From Isoetes taiwanensis (Eukaryota > Streptophyta > Lycopodiopsida > Isoetales > Isoetaceae), in NCBI GenBank assembly GCA_021234155.1, contig JAJEKV010000094.1, forward strand, positions 3,888,535 through 3,952,534: DNA of 64,000 nucleotides, read 5' to 3'. The position numbers were made by a program, and so were the translations under genes. Below are positions 11,311-20,254 of this stretch, piece by piece. The notes beneath the pieces were generated by a model, which did not search any database, was not told where the DNA came from, and saw only the letters and a program-made list of their open reading frames with translations. How positions within the stretch are numbered: the first letter of the stretch is position 1; each line of letters starts with the position of its first letter.

Positions 11311-12110
11311 TATGGATGACATGATTAATTGAAAACCTCTCATTCCTCTAGACCATTTTGAATAATTTTATGATTGATCATCAACTTACCTTCTGAAGTG
11401 GATTTGTACTAGCACATTTCTGAAATCCCTGTACTTGCTTACAGGTTCATCATCGGTTTTTTGCTTAAATGGGACTTTGTACTAGCACATATATAAGCAA
11501 GAATTAGGGAGCAAAGGAGAGAAACATACCATTGAGACCTCTATTGAGAATGAAGAAAAAATGCCAGACCGTAAGGACGACTCTTCTTCCCTACATCAAA
11601 TTTTATTGTCATTCATTCCATCATTCATATAACCTTCGTTCTAATATAAAAGTGACCATTCCACAGAGAACAATGAGCTGGATTAAAGATAGGCAATAAG
11701 ACACATATGACATGCATATCTTACCAGAAATGTCACAAGAGTCTGTGCACTATATTCATGGACTGTCTTTGCCCTAAAGAGATTTCATATTGCATCATCC
11801 TGCAAGGATTAGTTATCTGTTCAATGTGTAAACCAGTGCAAGTAAAGCAGGAAATTATATCGAGGAACAGTACAGGAGTATTGAAGAATATAGTAGCCAA
11901 GTCATTGTACTAATTTCCATCTGAGCAATAGGACCGTAAAAAGTCCATTCCACTCGTTAATCTAAATAAACTCTCCATATAAATCCAAGACAAACATCCC
12001 ATCTAAGGCCTATTAAGCAACAATATTTACTAAGAACATGTGCACACTACTTACACACACTAAGTATTTTCCAGCTATACTAGCCATGTGATAAAATCGC
12101 AAGTTAGCCA
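11310..12110. other. Intergenic, no gene recognised
   Basis: Only short chance frames. It may include upstream or intronic sequence of the PPR pseudogene or of the exon-like segment at 12111-12266. Confidence 0.4.
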
Positions 12111-12266
12111 TTACTTAGTCACATAGTTCCCATTATTCATTGTTGGGCGAGGGCAAACAATGCCAGGATAATGTTGTGGGTCTGGACAAGGAGTACACTT
12201 GTTCATCAAAGGAAGAGCAAATGAAAGGTTGATGTTAGCACGGATACCAAGCACACTTCTATAATC
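12111..12266 (-). other. Exon-like segment, product unrecognised
   Basis: On the minus strand a clean acceptor (TTTTTCTTTTCAG) precedes an open segment reading DYRSVLGIRANINLSFALPL, then MNKCTPCPDPQHYPGIVCPR, and ending in a stop. The Cys/Pro-rich composition looks like real protein, but I do not recognise the family and found no partner exon. It could be a terminal exon of a decayed gene. Confidence 0.3.
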
Positions 12267-12470
12267 TGAAAAGAAAAACACTTTTATTGATACAATGCAA
12301 TGTCTTCTTTCGAAATTTGAGAACACCTTCACGTGGTTTCCTTTCTTTTGTAGCACATTCTGATGATAAGATGATGTTATGCAAGTTAATTGGTTAAAAA
12401 GTGCTCTTGCAATAATAGCCCCGCTTATAACCGCTGCTCACATTCTATATAGTGCATAAAAGTAACAAAC

Positions 12471-12647
12471 TGTTGGAATGCTGGAGCATGTGTAATGGGC
12501 ACACATGAAGAATGACTCAGTGGAGGAGTGCCGAAAGCCCATCAATGGGCCGGTAGCTCAGTGGTAGAGTACTTGGCTTGCAAGCAAGAGGTCCTTGGTT
12601 CGATCTCCAGCCTGTCAACCCAATCATAGAAGGCTCATTATTCAACA
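12471..12647 (+). repeat. 5' LTR of the TRIM (177 bp)
   Basis: TG...CA ends, directly followed by the primer-binding site. It contains one tRNA-like block at 12547-12616. Confidence 0.9.
12547..12616 (+). other. tRNA-like block in the 5' LTR
   Basis: A canonical A box (TAGCTCAGTGG) and a near-canonical B box (GGTTCGATCTC) sit at tRNA-like spacing. Between them is an anticodon-arm-like CTTGG-CTTGCAA-GCAAG whose loop would place UGC (Ala) as anticodon. The acceptor ends pair poorly and the anticodon stem has a G/G mismatch. I therefore call it tRNA-derived, not a functional tRNA gene. Confidence 0.75.
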
Positions 12648-12660
12648 TGGTATCAGAGCC
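12648..12660 (+). other. Primer-binding site of the TRIM
   Basis: TGGTATCAGAGCC is a perfect complement to the 3' end of plant initiator tRNA-Met and lies immediately after the 5' LTR. Confidence 0.92.
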
Positions 12661-12830
12661 ATGATCCCAAGTAGAGGGTGCTTAACCGCACCGGGATAAC
12701 CCCAATGGTGTAGGGGTGAGAATGAGCAAAGCTTGGCCAGTGGAAAGCCCAACTCCCGCAGTGGTGGAGTTGCCCGAGGAGGGAAGCATGTGGATTGTGG
12801 TGAAGGCTGGAATGGATTGGTGTGCCCATT

Positions 12831-12839
12831 AAGGGGGAA
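12831..12839 (+). other. Polypurine tract of the TRIM
   Basis: AAGGGGGAA directly abuts the 3' LTR start. Confidence 0.85.
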
Positions 12840-13124
12840 TGTTGGAATGCTGGAGCATGTGTAATGGGCACACATGAAGAATGACTTCGATGGAGGAAGC
12901 GAAAGCCCATCAATGGGTGGAAAGAGTAGGCTCGATGGTAGAGTACTTGGCTTGCAAGCAAGAGGTCCCGGGTTCGATCCCGAAGAATGACTCATGTGGA
13001 GTGGTGAAAGCCCATCAATGGGAATGGTAGCTCGCATGTGGTAGAGTACTTGGCTTGCAAGCAAGAGGTCCTGGGTTCGATCCCCAGCTTGTCCACCCAA
13101 TCATAGAAGGCTCATTTCTCAACA
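12840..13124 (+). repeat. 3' LTR of the TRIM with an internal 106-bp duplication
   Basis: It is longer than the 5' LTR because a unit starting GAAGAATGAC occurs twice (12876-12981 and 12982-13090). Each unit carries a tRNA-like block with B box GGTTCGATCCC. The second unit retains the T-arm CTGGG/CCCAG and an acceptor-like CTTGTCC. In the first unit the 3' acceptor part is lost at the junction. Confidence 0.85.
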
Positions 13125-13353
13125 CAAACATGGTGACACCAAGCATTGCCATTGGCCATTTCCCCATGGATTAAGCTTGAATACCTCAATCTCCATTGCC
13201 ATATGAAGGGAGTCCTTAAATCACACGCCGAAGGCTCATTTCTCAACACAAACATGGTGACACCAAGCATTGCCATTGGCCATTTCCCCATGGATTAAGC
13301 TTGAATACCTCAATCTCCATTGCCATATGAAGGGAGTCCTTAAATCACACGCC
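13106..13353. repeat. Perfect tandem duplication, 124-bp unit
   Basis: 13106-13229 and 13230-13353 appear identical base for base. The unit includes the last 19 bp of the TRIM 3' LTR and its right target duplication, so it formed after the TRIM inserted and recently. Confidence 0.92.
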
Positions 13354-13603
13354 AATGTTCTGGAATGGACTCTCTAGAATAAATAAATTGTCTTCATTTT
13401 CAAAATGTTTTAAGAAAATGAATTATATTAGGGCATAAGATTGGAACCCATGCTACAGAAGTTCTTACCTTGCAGTAGTAAGCCAAAAGCTATTGTCATA
13501 TATCCAGCATGGGAGATATCTTAAAGCTGAAAATGTTGATGCAGTGTAAAGTTAGTTGTAGGAACATAGAAAGAAAAAAAGATTCAACCAGAACTGGATA
13601 CCA

Positions 13604-13758
13604 TAGCTTGCAAGTGTGATGCTAAACTGCCATTTCAATTGAAATGGATAGCTAAGAAGAGATGCAAATGGTACTGAAATCTGAGTTTCAGATATGTTCC
13701 TAGTTCAAAAGTTCGCGTTTGAGAGTTTCGAAACAAAGCAATAAGAAATGAAAGAGGC
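13604..13758. repeat. Dispersed 155-bp repeat, copy 1
   Basis: About 90% similar by eye to 25612-25765, where it adjoins the G-domain exon of the SRP54 pseudogene. It is non-coding. It could be an intron or flank duplicated together with part of that locus, or a small unclassified element. Confidence 0.8.
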
Positions 13759-14122
13759 TGGAACAAACAAAATAATTTTCGAATGTACCAAAATAATTTT
13801 GGTATTGTGGGATTCGGTCGTTGACTAGTAGCAGATTTTTCTCCCTTACGCATTTCCTTTGGGCCTTTTGGCCTTTTGTACTACGTAAAAACCAGGTACG
13901 TTCAATTCTTGCCCCTGCGCCAATCAGATCATGCCATTTGGCAAGTTTCAAATCAAGAATCCTGGGTTCATCACTGAGATTCCTGTTTTACTTGCATTCC
14001 GGAAGCGCATCCTTTGTTTACTTGCATTCTGGCAAGATTACCCTGCAATCCGCTGATTTACCTGCATTCTGGCTGATCTTTACTTGCATTCTGGATTCAA
14101 GAATTGAACGTTCCTTGTTTCC

Positions 14123-14240
14123 ACGTTATAGGAAAGCCCATTTAGTGGGCTTTCCTGCTGTGTCAACAGGGCTCCGCGCTCCGCGCGTCGCCCTGTTTCC
14201 ACAGCAGGAAAGCCCACTAAATGGGCTTTCCTATATACGT
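14123..14240. repeat. Long perfect hairpin (35-bp arms), GC-rich loop
   Basis: 14128-14162 is the exact reverse complement of 14200-14234. Each arm is itself almost palindromic (AGGAAAGCCCA...TGGGCTTTCCT). The loop contains a further inverted pair AACAGGGC/GCCCTGTT around a CCGCGC-rich core. Allowing one gap, pairing extends outward to ACGT on both sides. Confidence 0.92.
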
Positions 14241-14394
14241 AATCTACGGGAGGGGCATTCCGCCCCGTAGGGCCTCGAAGCGGCGCCGCCAGCTGAGGCG
14301 GTGCACGAGCGGCGGAGCCGCGAGTGCCGCCGAGGCTGTGCGGGCCGCTGAGAGGCCCTGCGAGGGCGGAATGCCCCCCCTCCCGTAGATTACG
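14238..14394. repeat. GC-rich inverted-repeat element
   Basis: The left arm at 14238-14265 (CGTAATCTACGGG...) pairs with 14364-14394, with a 2-base G-run length difference. Inner GGGCCTC/GAGGCCC also pair. The interior is dense in GCGGC/GCCGC and far more GC-rich than anything nearby. It is non-coding and the origin is not recognised. Confidence 0.88.
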
Positions 14395-14395
14395 G

Positions 14396-15052
14396 GACGT
14401 AATAAACGGTAGGCCCAAATTACGAACCTGATTGTGGCTATGGCGGATCTATCTGGCATTAGAAAGCTTCAAATCAGAGAAAACAGAGCTCTCAAAACAG
14501 AGAAAGCTTCAAAACAGAGAAAACAGAGCTCAACTTCTATCTCTAAATCAGAGAAAAAAGAGCTCTCTGTTTCGGCGGCCTTGTTGAATAAGAAAGATAG
14601 GAAAAATCCAGCTTCGCACATATCCAGACCGCTTTTTCAGCCCCGCCCATTTGAGCTTTTACTCCGGTGGCCAAAAATCTCTGCTTTCCGTGCCATAGCC
14701 AGGTTTTTCTACCAGAAAAAATATTTCCCCATCATTCTAGTACTGCCCGATTGATCTTACATCTCCACGGCCATGAAAATCGTCAACTCCTTGCAGATTT
14801 AAGAGCTTAAACCTGATTAAAGAATTCCTATCGTCCAGCTTCATCTTTGTTGAATCTTAGGGCGACTGAAGACACAGCGCAAACAGTGGTGAATCTGAGC
14901 GCAAACAGTGGTGAATCACAGGCAAACAAGGCCGGAACAAATAGGGGACAAACAGGGGAGCGGCGGCGCCGCTCTGCAAGCGGCGAAGAATATTGCGTGG
15001 AAATAGAACACGCAGAATTTGACAGTAATTTGGGCCTACCGTTTATTACGAC
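14396..15052. mobile_element. Terminal-inverted-repeat element, about 650 bp, non-autonomous
   Basis: Perfect 26-bp inverted repeats at 14398-14423 and 15025-15050 (starting CGTAATAAACGGTAGG). If the ends are GTAATAAAC...GTTTATTAC, they are flanked by a 3-bp duplication GAC (14396-14398 and 15050-15052). The interior holds CAGAGAAA/GAGCTC-rich short repeats (14462-14565) and a GC-rich patch near 14960-14990. There is no transposase. It ends about 57 bp before the F-box start codon. Confidence 0.7.
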
Positions 15053-15108
15053 TATTTTATAAGCGAGCTGCAGAAGCTCTGCTTGCATTAGATTCGTAGC
15101 CTTCCGAA

Positions 15109-16392
15109 ATGTCCAGCAAAAAAGGATTCTTCTCATTCCGCAGCAGGAGGAACATTGCTATAGAAAAGCAAGCACAACAACCAATCCATGAAGAACAAAT
15201 GTTCAAATTGCGATCAGCATACCCAGATGAAATTGTGGAGCTCATACTGCAGCGGCTGCCCACATGTGCCCTAGTCAGGATGTGCCTTGTCTCTAATTCA
15301 TGGAGATCCCGAATACTATCTGACGATTTTCTGCACCGCCATAGCCAGCACTGTGCTGACAGAAGCTGGGTCATTCTCTGCGAGTCTAAAACTAAAGTTC
15401 TAGTTCATAGACCCTCTGATACTACTGCTCTTACGGGAAGCAAGGCTCCAATTTGGGCAATTTCTTTCCAAAGTCGGCAAGCATATGCGCCACTTTAAAG
15501 GTGATGGTGGGCTTGTTTGTTGTGCTGCATTCAGGCGCCCCTACATGGTTTTGGAGCATTTTCAACCTATTTAAATAAGTCTTATCAGATTGTAGGTTTA
15601 CAACTGAACAAGTGCATGATAAGACAAGGCAGTTCTTGTATTCAAGCTTCAACTGATGGCAGTTTCAAGATTTTTCTTACTATCAATAGCACGCGGAACA
15701 ATTCGTGTATTATGATATATGATTCTAGATCAGAGTCATGGATCAAGAGTGGTGTTCTTATAGGGCAAGGAATAATAAATTTTCGCTTTGTGATAGACAA
15801 CATTATATACTGCACAGCGCGGCTTCGTAATTCTTCTACAGACCAGATCCATGTTGTTACCTACAATTCCTTGATCAACAAATGGAATTGTAATATTCAA
15901 CTCCCTTGCAATCTTATAAGAAAGCGCGAAAGCACGGATCCAGAATTTAAAATATACTTGGATCCCAACTTGGGCAAATCTGGGACACAAATTTTTACAA
16001 TTGGATGGTCTGATCCTTGACCCCAATCTATTCAAATTTTGGAACTTATATACTTACCCAAAGGAACCATATGGAGAAAAGTAGCTACCATGCCTCCAAA
16101 ATTATGGGCCCGCTGCCTCGAGGGATTGGAAGCCTATGCTACACCCTTTTCGCTTCGGTTGAATCCTTTATTTGCAGGTCCTAATATATATATAGATGGT
16201 TTAAGCTTCATAGCAAGTTATAATATTGTTGATCAAGTCTGGGGGTATATATCTGTACCAAGGCCATACAGGAATCCAAATTTACACAAGAGCATTGCGT
16301 TTGAGCAAAATTTGAGATCTGGACCATGCAATTCCAAATGGAAGAAGAGGTGTAACCCTGTATATACCACTTTGGACTTGAATGATGTTTGA
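15109..16392 (+). pseudogene. F-box protein gene with two in-frame stops
   Basis: F-box proteins recruit substrates to SCF ubiquitin ligases. The frame from the ATG at 15109 encodes a basic N-terminus (MSSKKGFFSFRSRR), then an F-box at about residues 40-80 (AYPDEIVELILQRLPTCALV, then CLVSNSWRSRILSDDF). The same frame is interrupted by stops at 15496-15498 and 16018-16020 and runs on to 16392, about 427 codons, a usual length for plant F-box proteins with a C-terminal kelch or F-box-associated region. A neighbouring frame also reads plausibly around 15475-15570 (FKGDGGLVCCAAFRRP), so compensating indels may exist. A possible AATAAA signal lies at 16462. Recent decay or a lineage-specific pseudogene are both possible; no intron signals explain the stops. 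Confidence 0.75.
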
Positions 16393-16509
16393 AATCTTTA
16401 TTATAAAGTAACAAATCTCTTGATGAAAATTGCTGCTCCTGGGGTATGTTATGCTTTTTCTAATAAAGGTTATTCTGTTCAACAAAGTTTCTGACTTGTC
16501 ATAGCATCA

Positions 16510-18170
16510 ACAACATGACAACTGATGTATTTTACTTCTGCTTTTTTTTAAACAACTGGTTCTTCGATCTGAGCAGATATACAAAATGTTTCCTTGAGAA
16601 GTCATCAAGAAATGCCAAAATATATTGAGCACTATTGATTGTAGCAGGTCTAATGGGACCACATAAATCTGTATGGACGAGCTCAAGAGGCTTGGAGGCA
16701 TGAGATGTAGATGAAGGAAATCTTGACCTGATAAGCTTGCTCTGAAAGCATGAGTTACAAGCAGGAATTTGTTTGAGGATGGAGGCAGACCTTTAGATTG
16801 TACCAGCTGCTGGATTTTGGTGAAGTTGATATGTCCAAGACGGTGATGCTAGAGTGACTGTTCACATGGATGAGTAGACAGAAAATTGGCTTGCTCAGAG
16901 ACTAAATCAGCAACTTGGTAAAGGTTTCCAACTCGAGTGCCTGAGAGGAGTATCTTGTGTTGGGAATCTAGAATGTGACATTGATTGTACTTGAAAGCAA
17001 CAAGGAGACCAGCATCAGTAATCGTACTAACAGACAGAAGACTTTGTTGAAGACCAGGGACATGCAAGACGTCTTTAACAAGCTTGGATGGACCTGAGAC
17101 AAGCTTCAGCAGAACAATGCCAAAGGCAATAGCATCTTGAAGATGAGCATCACCCATTCAAACAGATCGAGGCGTGGGAAAAAGGTCATAGATGACAAAA
17201 GCAGATCTATGGGGACACATATGGCTGGTGGCACCTTAGTCCAAATACCAAACATCTGGATGAAGCACAGGATCAGTCATAACAGTACAAAGATAGTCTA
17301 TGACCATGTTACTTTGCTCAGGGGGAGGAGCTTGATCTTTGGAAACTGGCTCTTTTGAAACTGGGCTGGGTACTGGAGCAGGAGCTCTACAATCTTCAGC
17401 AAGATGGCCATCCTTCTGACATCGATAGCAGGTACTCTTCTTTCGATCCGTGCGAGGGCAATATGCATTAGAATCCTTTTCCTTTGCTGGCCTGGAGTCT
17501 GTAAACACAAGAGAGCCAGAAGTGGGTCGAGATTGATGTTGTCTCATGGATTCAACTTTTACCCGCTCAAGAGCGGTTTCAAATGTATAGTCATGCAATC
17601 GACCTTCCAGATTGATCACAAGACTCTCATAAGACCGTGGAAGGCTGTTGAGTAACATGCAGACCTTCTCATCTTCACTGATTGCTCCACCAGTGGCACA
17701 AAGATCGTCCAGTAGATCTTTCATTTTGCAGACATGATCCATCAAGTCCCCACCTTCAGTAAGATGTAATTCATACAACCTTTTGCGGAGGACAAGACGA
17801 TTTCCAGCAGTGGTGGACTCATAGTGATTCAAAAGGGCGAGCCACATTTGACTTGCAGAGGGAGCTCCTTTCACTATTCGAGCAGGAACATCATCAAGAC
17901 TGGCAGTGATAATCAGTTTGGCTTTTCTGTCTTTCTCAAGAAAGTCAGAATTGGAAGCATCAACAGTGACCTCAACGGTAGATTCAAAGCCAGAAGACAA
18001 ATCAGAAGTGGGAAAAACAAATTCCCATAGCTAACGATCCCCAAGGATCATTTGCAATCTCCATTTCCATATCTGGAATCCGAAGAAGCGAGGCAGCATA
18101 CGCCATTCAGTGGCAGTCAACGTTCCAGATGTTGCATCCATGATATCAGAATAGAGGAGTAACAAAGTTT
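16510..18170 (-). pseudogene. Ty1/copia fragment: gag, protease, partial integrase
   Basis: Minus strand. Gag starts near 18142 (MDATSGTLTATEW) and runs, after a break, from 18000 to 17236 with a UBN2-type region (MWLALLNHYESTTAGNRL, VCMLLNSLPRSYE). The zinc knuckle is CYRCQKDGHLAEDC. DVWYLD-stop-GATSHMC marks the protease active site, where the usual Ser of DSG is a stop. Frame 17157-16849 gives the GAG-pre-integrase region (LHVPGLQQSLLSVSTITDAG). The integrase start (VHTDLCGPIRPAT-like) decays at about 16510. RT and RNase H are absent, so the element is truncated. It is a different family from the element at 4266-10061. Confidence 0.88.
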
Positions 18171-18179
18171 TTTATTGAA

Positions 18180-18600
18180 GTGAAAGAACAAATGCAAGGT
18201 AGAAATCAAAAACTGGAGATGCATTTAGAAGCAGAGGCATGGGCCCATAACCTGCTAAGGTATAAACAAGAACAAAGGAAGAGATGGAGACACAAGGCGA
18301 TTAAAGCCAAGAACACAAGAACCTTGATGATTTATGATTACGAAAGGAAAGACATGTCTAATATAGGGCTACAAGATTCTGATCACAGAATTTCAGCCTA
18401 GATTCATGGAGAATGTCAGCCTGGATTCATGGAGAATGTCAGCCTAAATTCGCGGAGCAGGTGGAAGTATCTGTTGGGATGATGCCTCCTTGCTTTGATG
18501 ACGAACATGTATCTGATGCTTAGTAATTCTCTTGTTGTTTTGATGGTCAAGGATACTTGGAAATAGAAGTTTACCCATCTTGCCATCTAGAACAGAGCAT
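18180..18600. other. Unassigned, possibly LTR remnant of the copia fragment
   Basis: It lies upstream of gag, where an LTR would be. A short tandem repeat (GATTCATGGAGAATGTCAGCC, two to three degenerate copies at about 18400-18450) is visible. No second copy of an LTR was found in the window, so I do not call it an LTR. Confidence 0.3.
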
Positions 18601-18639
18601 GTTGTATTTGCTGCAAAAACAAACGACATGGTTGACAAT

Positions 18640-19690
18640 TATTATTATTAATATTATTTTTTTTACACCAGAAGCCAGTGAAAAGGTATCTAAAAGCATT
18701 TTGGCAACAGCAAGATTCTCATCATTAGCGACTAGGAAGAGGAACATGTCGTCTGCATATTGATTGCAAACCTCTTGTGTGTCGTCCTCGATTGCAAGAC
18801 CATGGAGAAGTCCCTCTGTCGTTGCAATGTTGAATAACTGTGACAAAGCCTCTGCAACAATTGTGAAAAGCAATGGTGCTAAAGGGCATCCCTGGCGAAT
18901 ACCACGATCGAGTGAAAAGGCATGTGACGGCTCACCATGGAACAGGACAGTCGCCCGAGCAGAGATATGCATCTTCATAATATCTGATGTGAATTGTTCC
19001 CCAAATCCCAGTCTTAGCATACAACGGCGCATGAATTCCCGGTGACCTTTGTCATAAGCTTTTGCAAAATCAAGCTTAAGGTATACAAATGGAAGGTTTT
19101 GCCTCGTGCCCAATAAATTCCCTCGTAGCGGCGGCAACATTATTCAAAATGCACCGTTTTGGAAGAAAAACCCGACCGGGTTGTTGAGATAGACTCGCCA
19201 AGATGTCCTTTACCCGCCTGTAAAAGCCTTGGCGAATATCTTATATCTGGATGCCAATAAGGTGATGGGCATGCCAATCGAAATAGTCGAGGATCCTTGA
19301 CCTTGGGGATGAGTGAGATGGCTTTTGTGTTTAGAATTCTATCCAAAGCGATTGGGACCGTCGAAAGTCACAACAAGCATCATACACATCTGGCTCCAGC
19401 CATTCCCAATACTCCTGGAAGAACTCAATTGCCAAACCATCCAAACCTGGGCATTTGCCTCTTTTCAGTTCAAAGACTGCCGAACATAAATCATCAGCTG
19501 TCATAGCCGCCTCTATTGACTCGCGTTGCTCACCAGAGATGATGGGGGGAATCTTAGATAAAACAACATCTTGCATTTTAGCTCCAAAACCTTTTGATTC
19601 GAAACTCTTTAAAGCAGATGAGAATGCAAGCTGCTTTTGAAAATCTAGTTTGTTCCTCTTCCTTTTCGCTATTTTAAGAGGTGCTTATGG
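18640..19690 (-). pseudogene. LINE-type (non-LTR) reverse transcriptase fragment
   Basis: Minus strand, three frames. 19576-19331 gives the RT N-terminal block (FELKRGKCPGLDGLAIEFFQ). A middle piece (19346-19140) gives AISLIPKVKDP. 19140-18640 gives VYLKLDFAKAYDK, GIRQGCPLAPLLF and the catalytic NQYADDMFLF, followed by LASGVK. These are standard blocks of L1-like plant LINEs. After SGVK the sequence passes into an ATT-rich stretch and the homology stops. It sits immediately downstream of the SRP54 pseudogene end. Confidence 0.88.
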
Positions 19691-20054
19691 AATAGAGAAG
19701 TTGAAAGATTAAAAAAAATGCATGGAAAAGTGTTAACTAACTTTCAGTTCTTTAAGGACAGACCTTCAATCCTTTGTTTAATGCTTCGTCAATATTATCA
19801 AGTCCAGGAAGCCAGATTCTTCATGCTAGCTCGCATCTAATATAGTTGTGAAACAAGCTGGCTTACCTGCAATGTAAAGATACCATGTGTGAAGGCCCGA
19901 AGGTCAAAAAGTTCAGCTTAAATTTGCCTTTATCCTTCGGTATCTGTCCTCATGACCTGAACATCTTGCCCAAGCCAAGTATAATTTTTCTTCTTTTAGT
20001 TTTCAATTGGAAGCCCACCTGCAAGTCTGCTCTCCCAAAACTACGAGCTACTCT

Positions 20055-20254
20055 TGTAATGAACAAGGAACAAAAGTTGCGTCCATGAAGAAAGCACCAG
20101 TTCCTAAACTACATCTCTTATCCAAGTTAACAAAAATGTACAAAATTGTGGCCTTTTGTCCATGTGAAAAGACATGAACCAAAAGACACATACAAAAATA
20201 CTATACAAATACATATATAAATGTATATCTCGTTTTGTCCTAAGGTTCCTTACA
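20055..20254 (-). repeat. 3' LTR of the non-autonomous element (200 bp)
   Basis: Matches 22471-22671 with about ten differences, including ACATATATAAATG versus ACATGTATAAATG. TG...CA ends are intact. Confidence 0.92.

Larger units (their letters stand above)
12466..13129 (+). mobile_element. TRIM (miniature LTR retrotransposon) with tRNA-like sequences in its LTRs
   Basis: Complete element at 12471-13124 flanked by the 5-bp duplication CAAAC (12466-12470 and 13125-13129). The 5' LTR is 12471-12647 and the 3' LTR is 12840-13124. Both start TGTTGGAATGCTGG and end TTCAACA or CTCAACA. A perfect 13-base primer site for initiator tRNA-Met (TGGTATCAGAGCC) follows the 5' LTR, and the polypurine tract AAGGGGGAA precedes the 3' LTR. 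The internal region is only 192 bp and non-coding, so it must be mobilised by proteins from another element. Each LTR holds a tRNA-like block with RNA polymerase III A and B boxes: one copy in the 5' LTR, two in the 3' LTR. Confidence 0.9.

Noticed and set aside
12547..13100. Three functional tRNA-Ala genes
   Set aside because: Acceptor stems do not pair properly, the anticodon stem has a G/G mismatch, and all copies lie inside LTRs of one element, so I call them tRNA-like parts of a TRIM.
14123..14240. CRISPR array or rho-independent terminator
   Set aside because: Single long nested inverted repeat in a plant nuclear context, with no regularly spaced spacers.
13821..14459. Open frames on both strands across the GC-rich palindromes
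   Set aside because: The frames are open because the DNA is GC-rich and symmetrical; mirrored peptide strings on both strands show they are not proteins.
18180..18460. 5' LTR of the gag-protease copia fragment
   Set aside because: No second LTR in the window and no clear primer site; the position alone is not enough.
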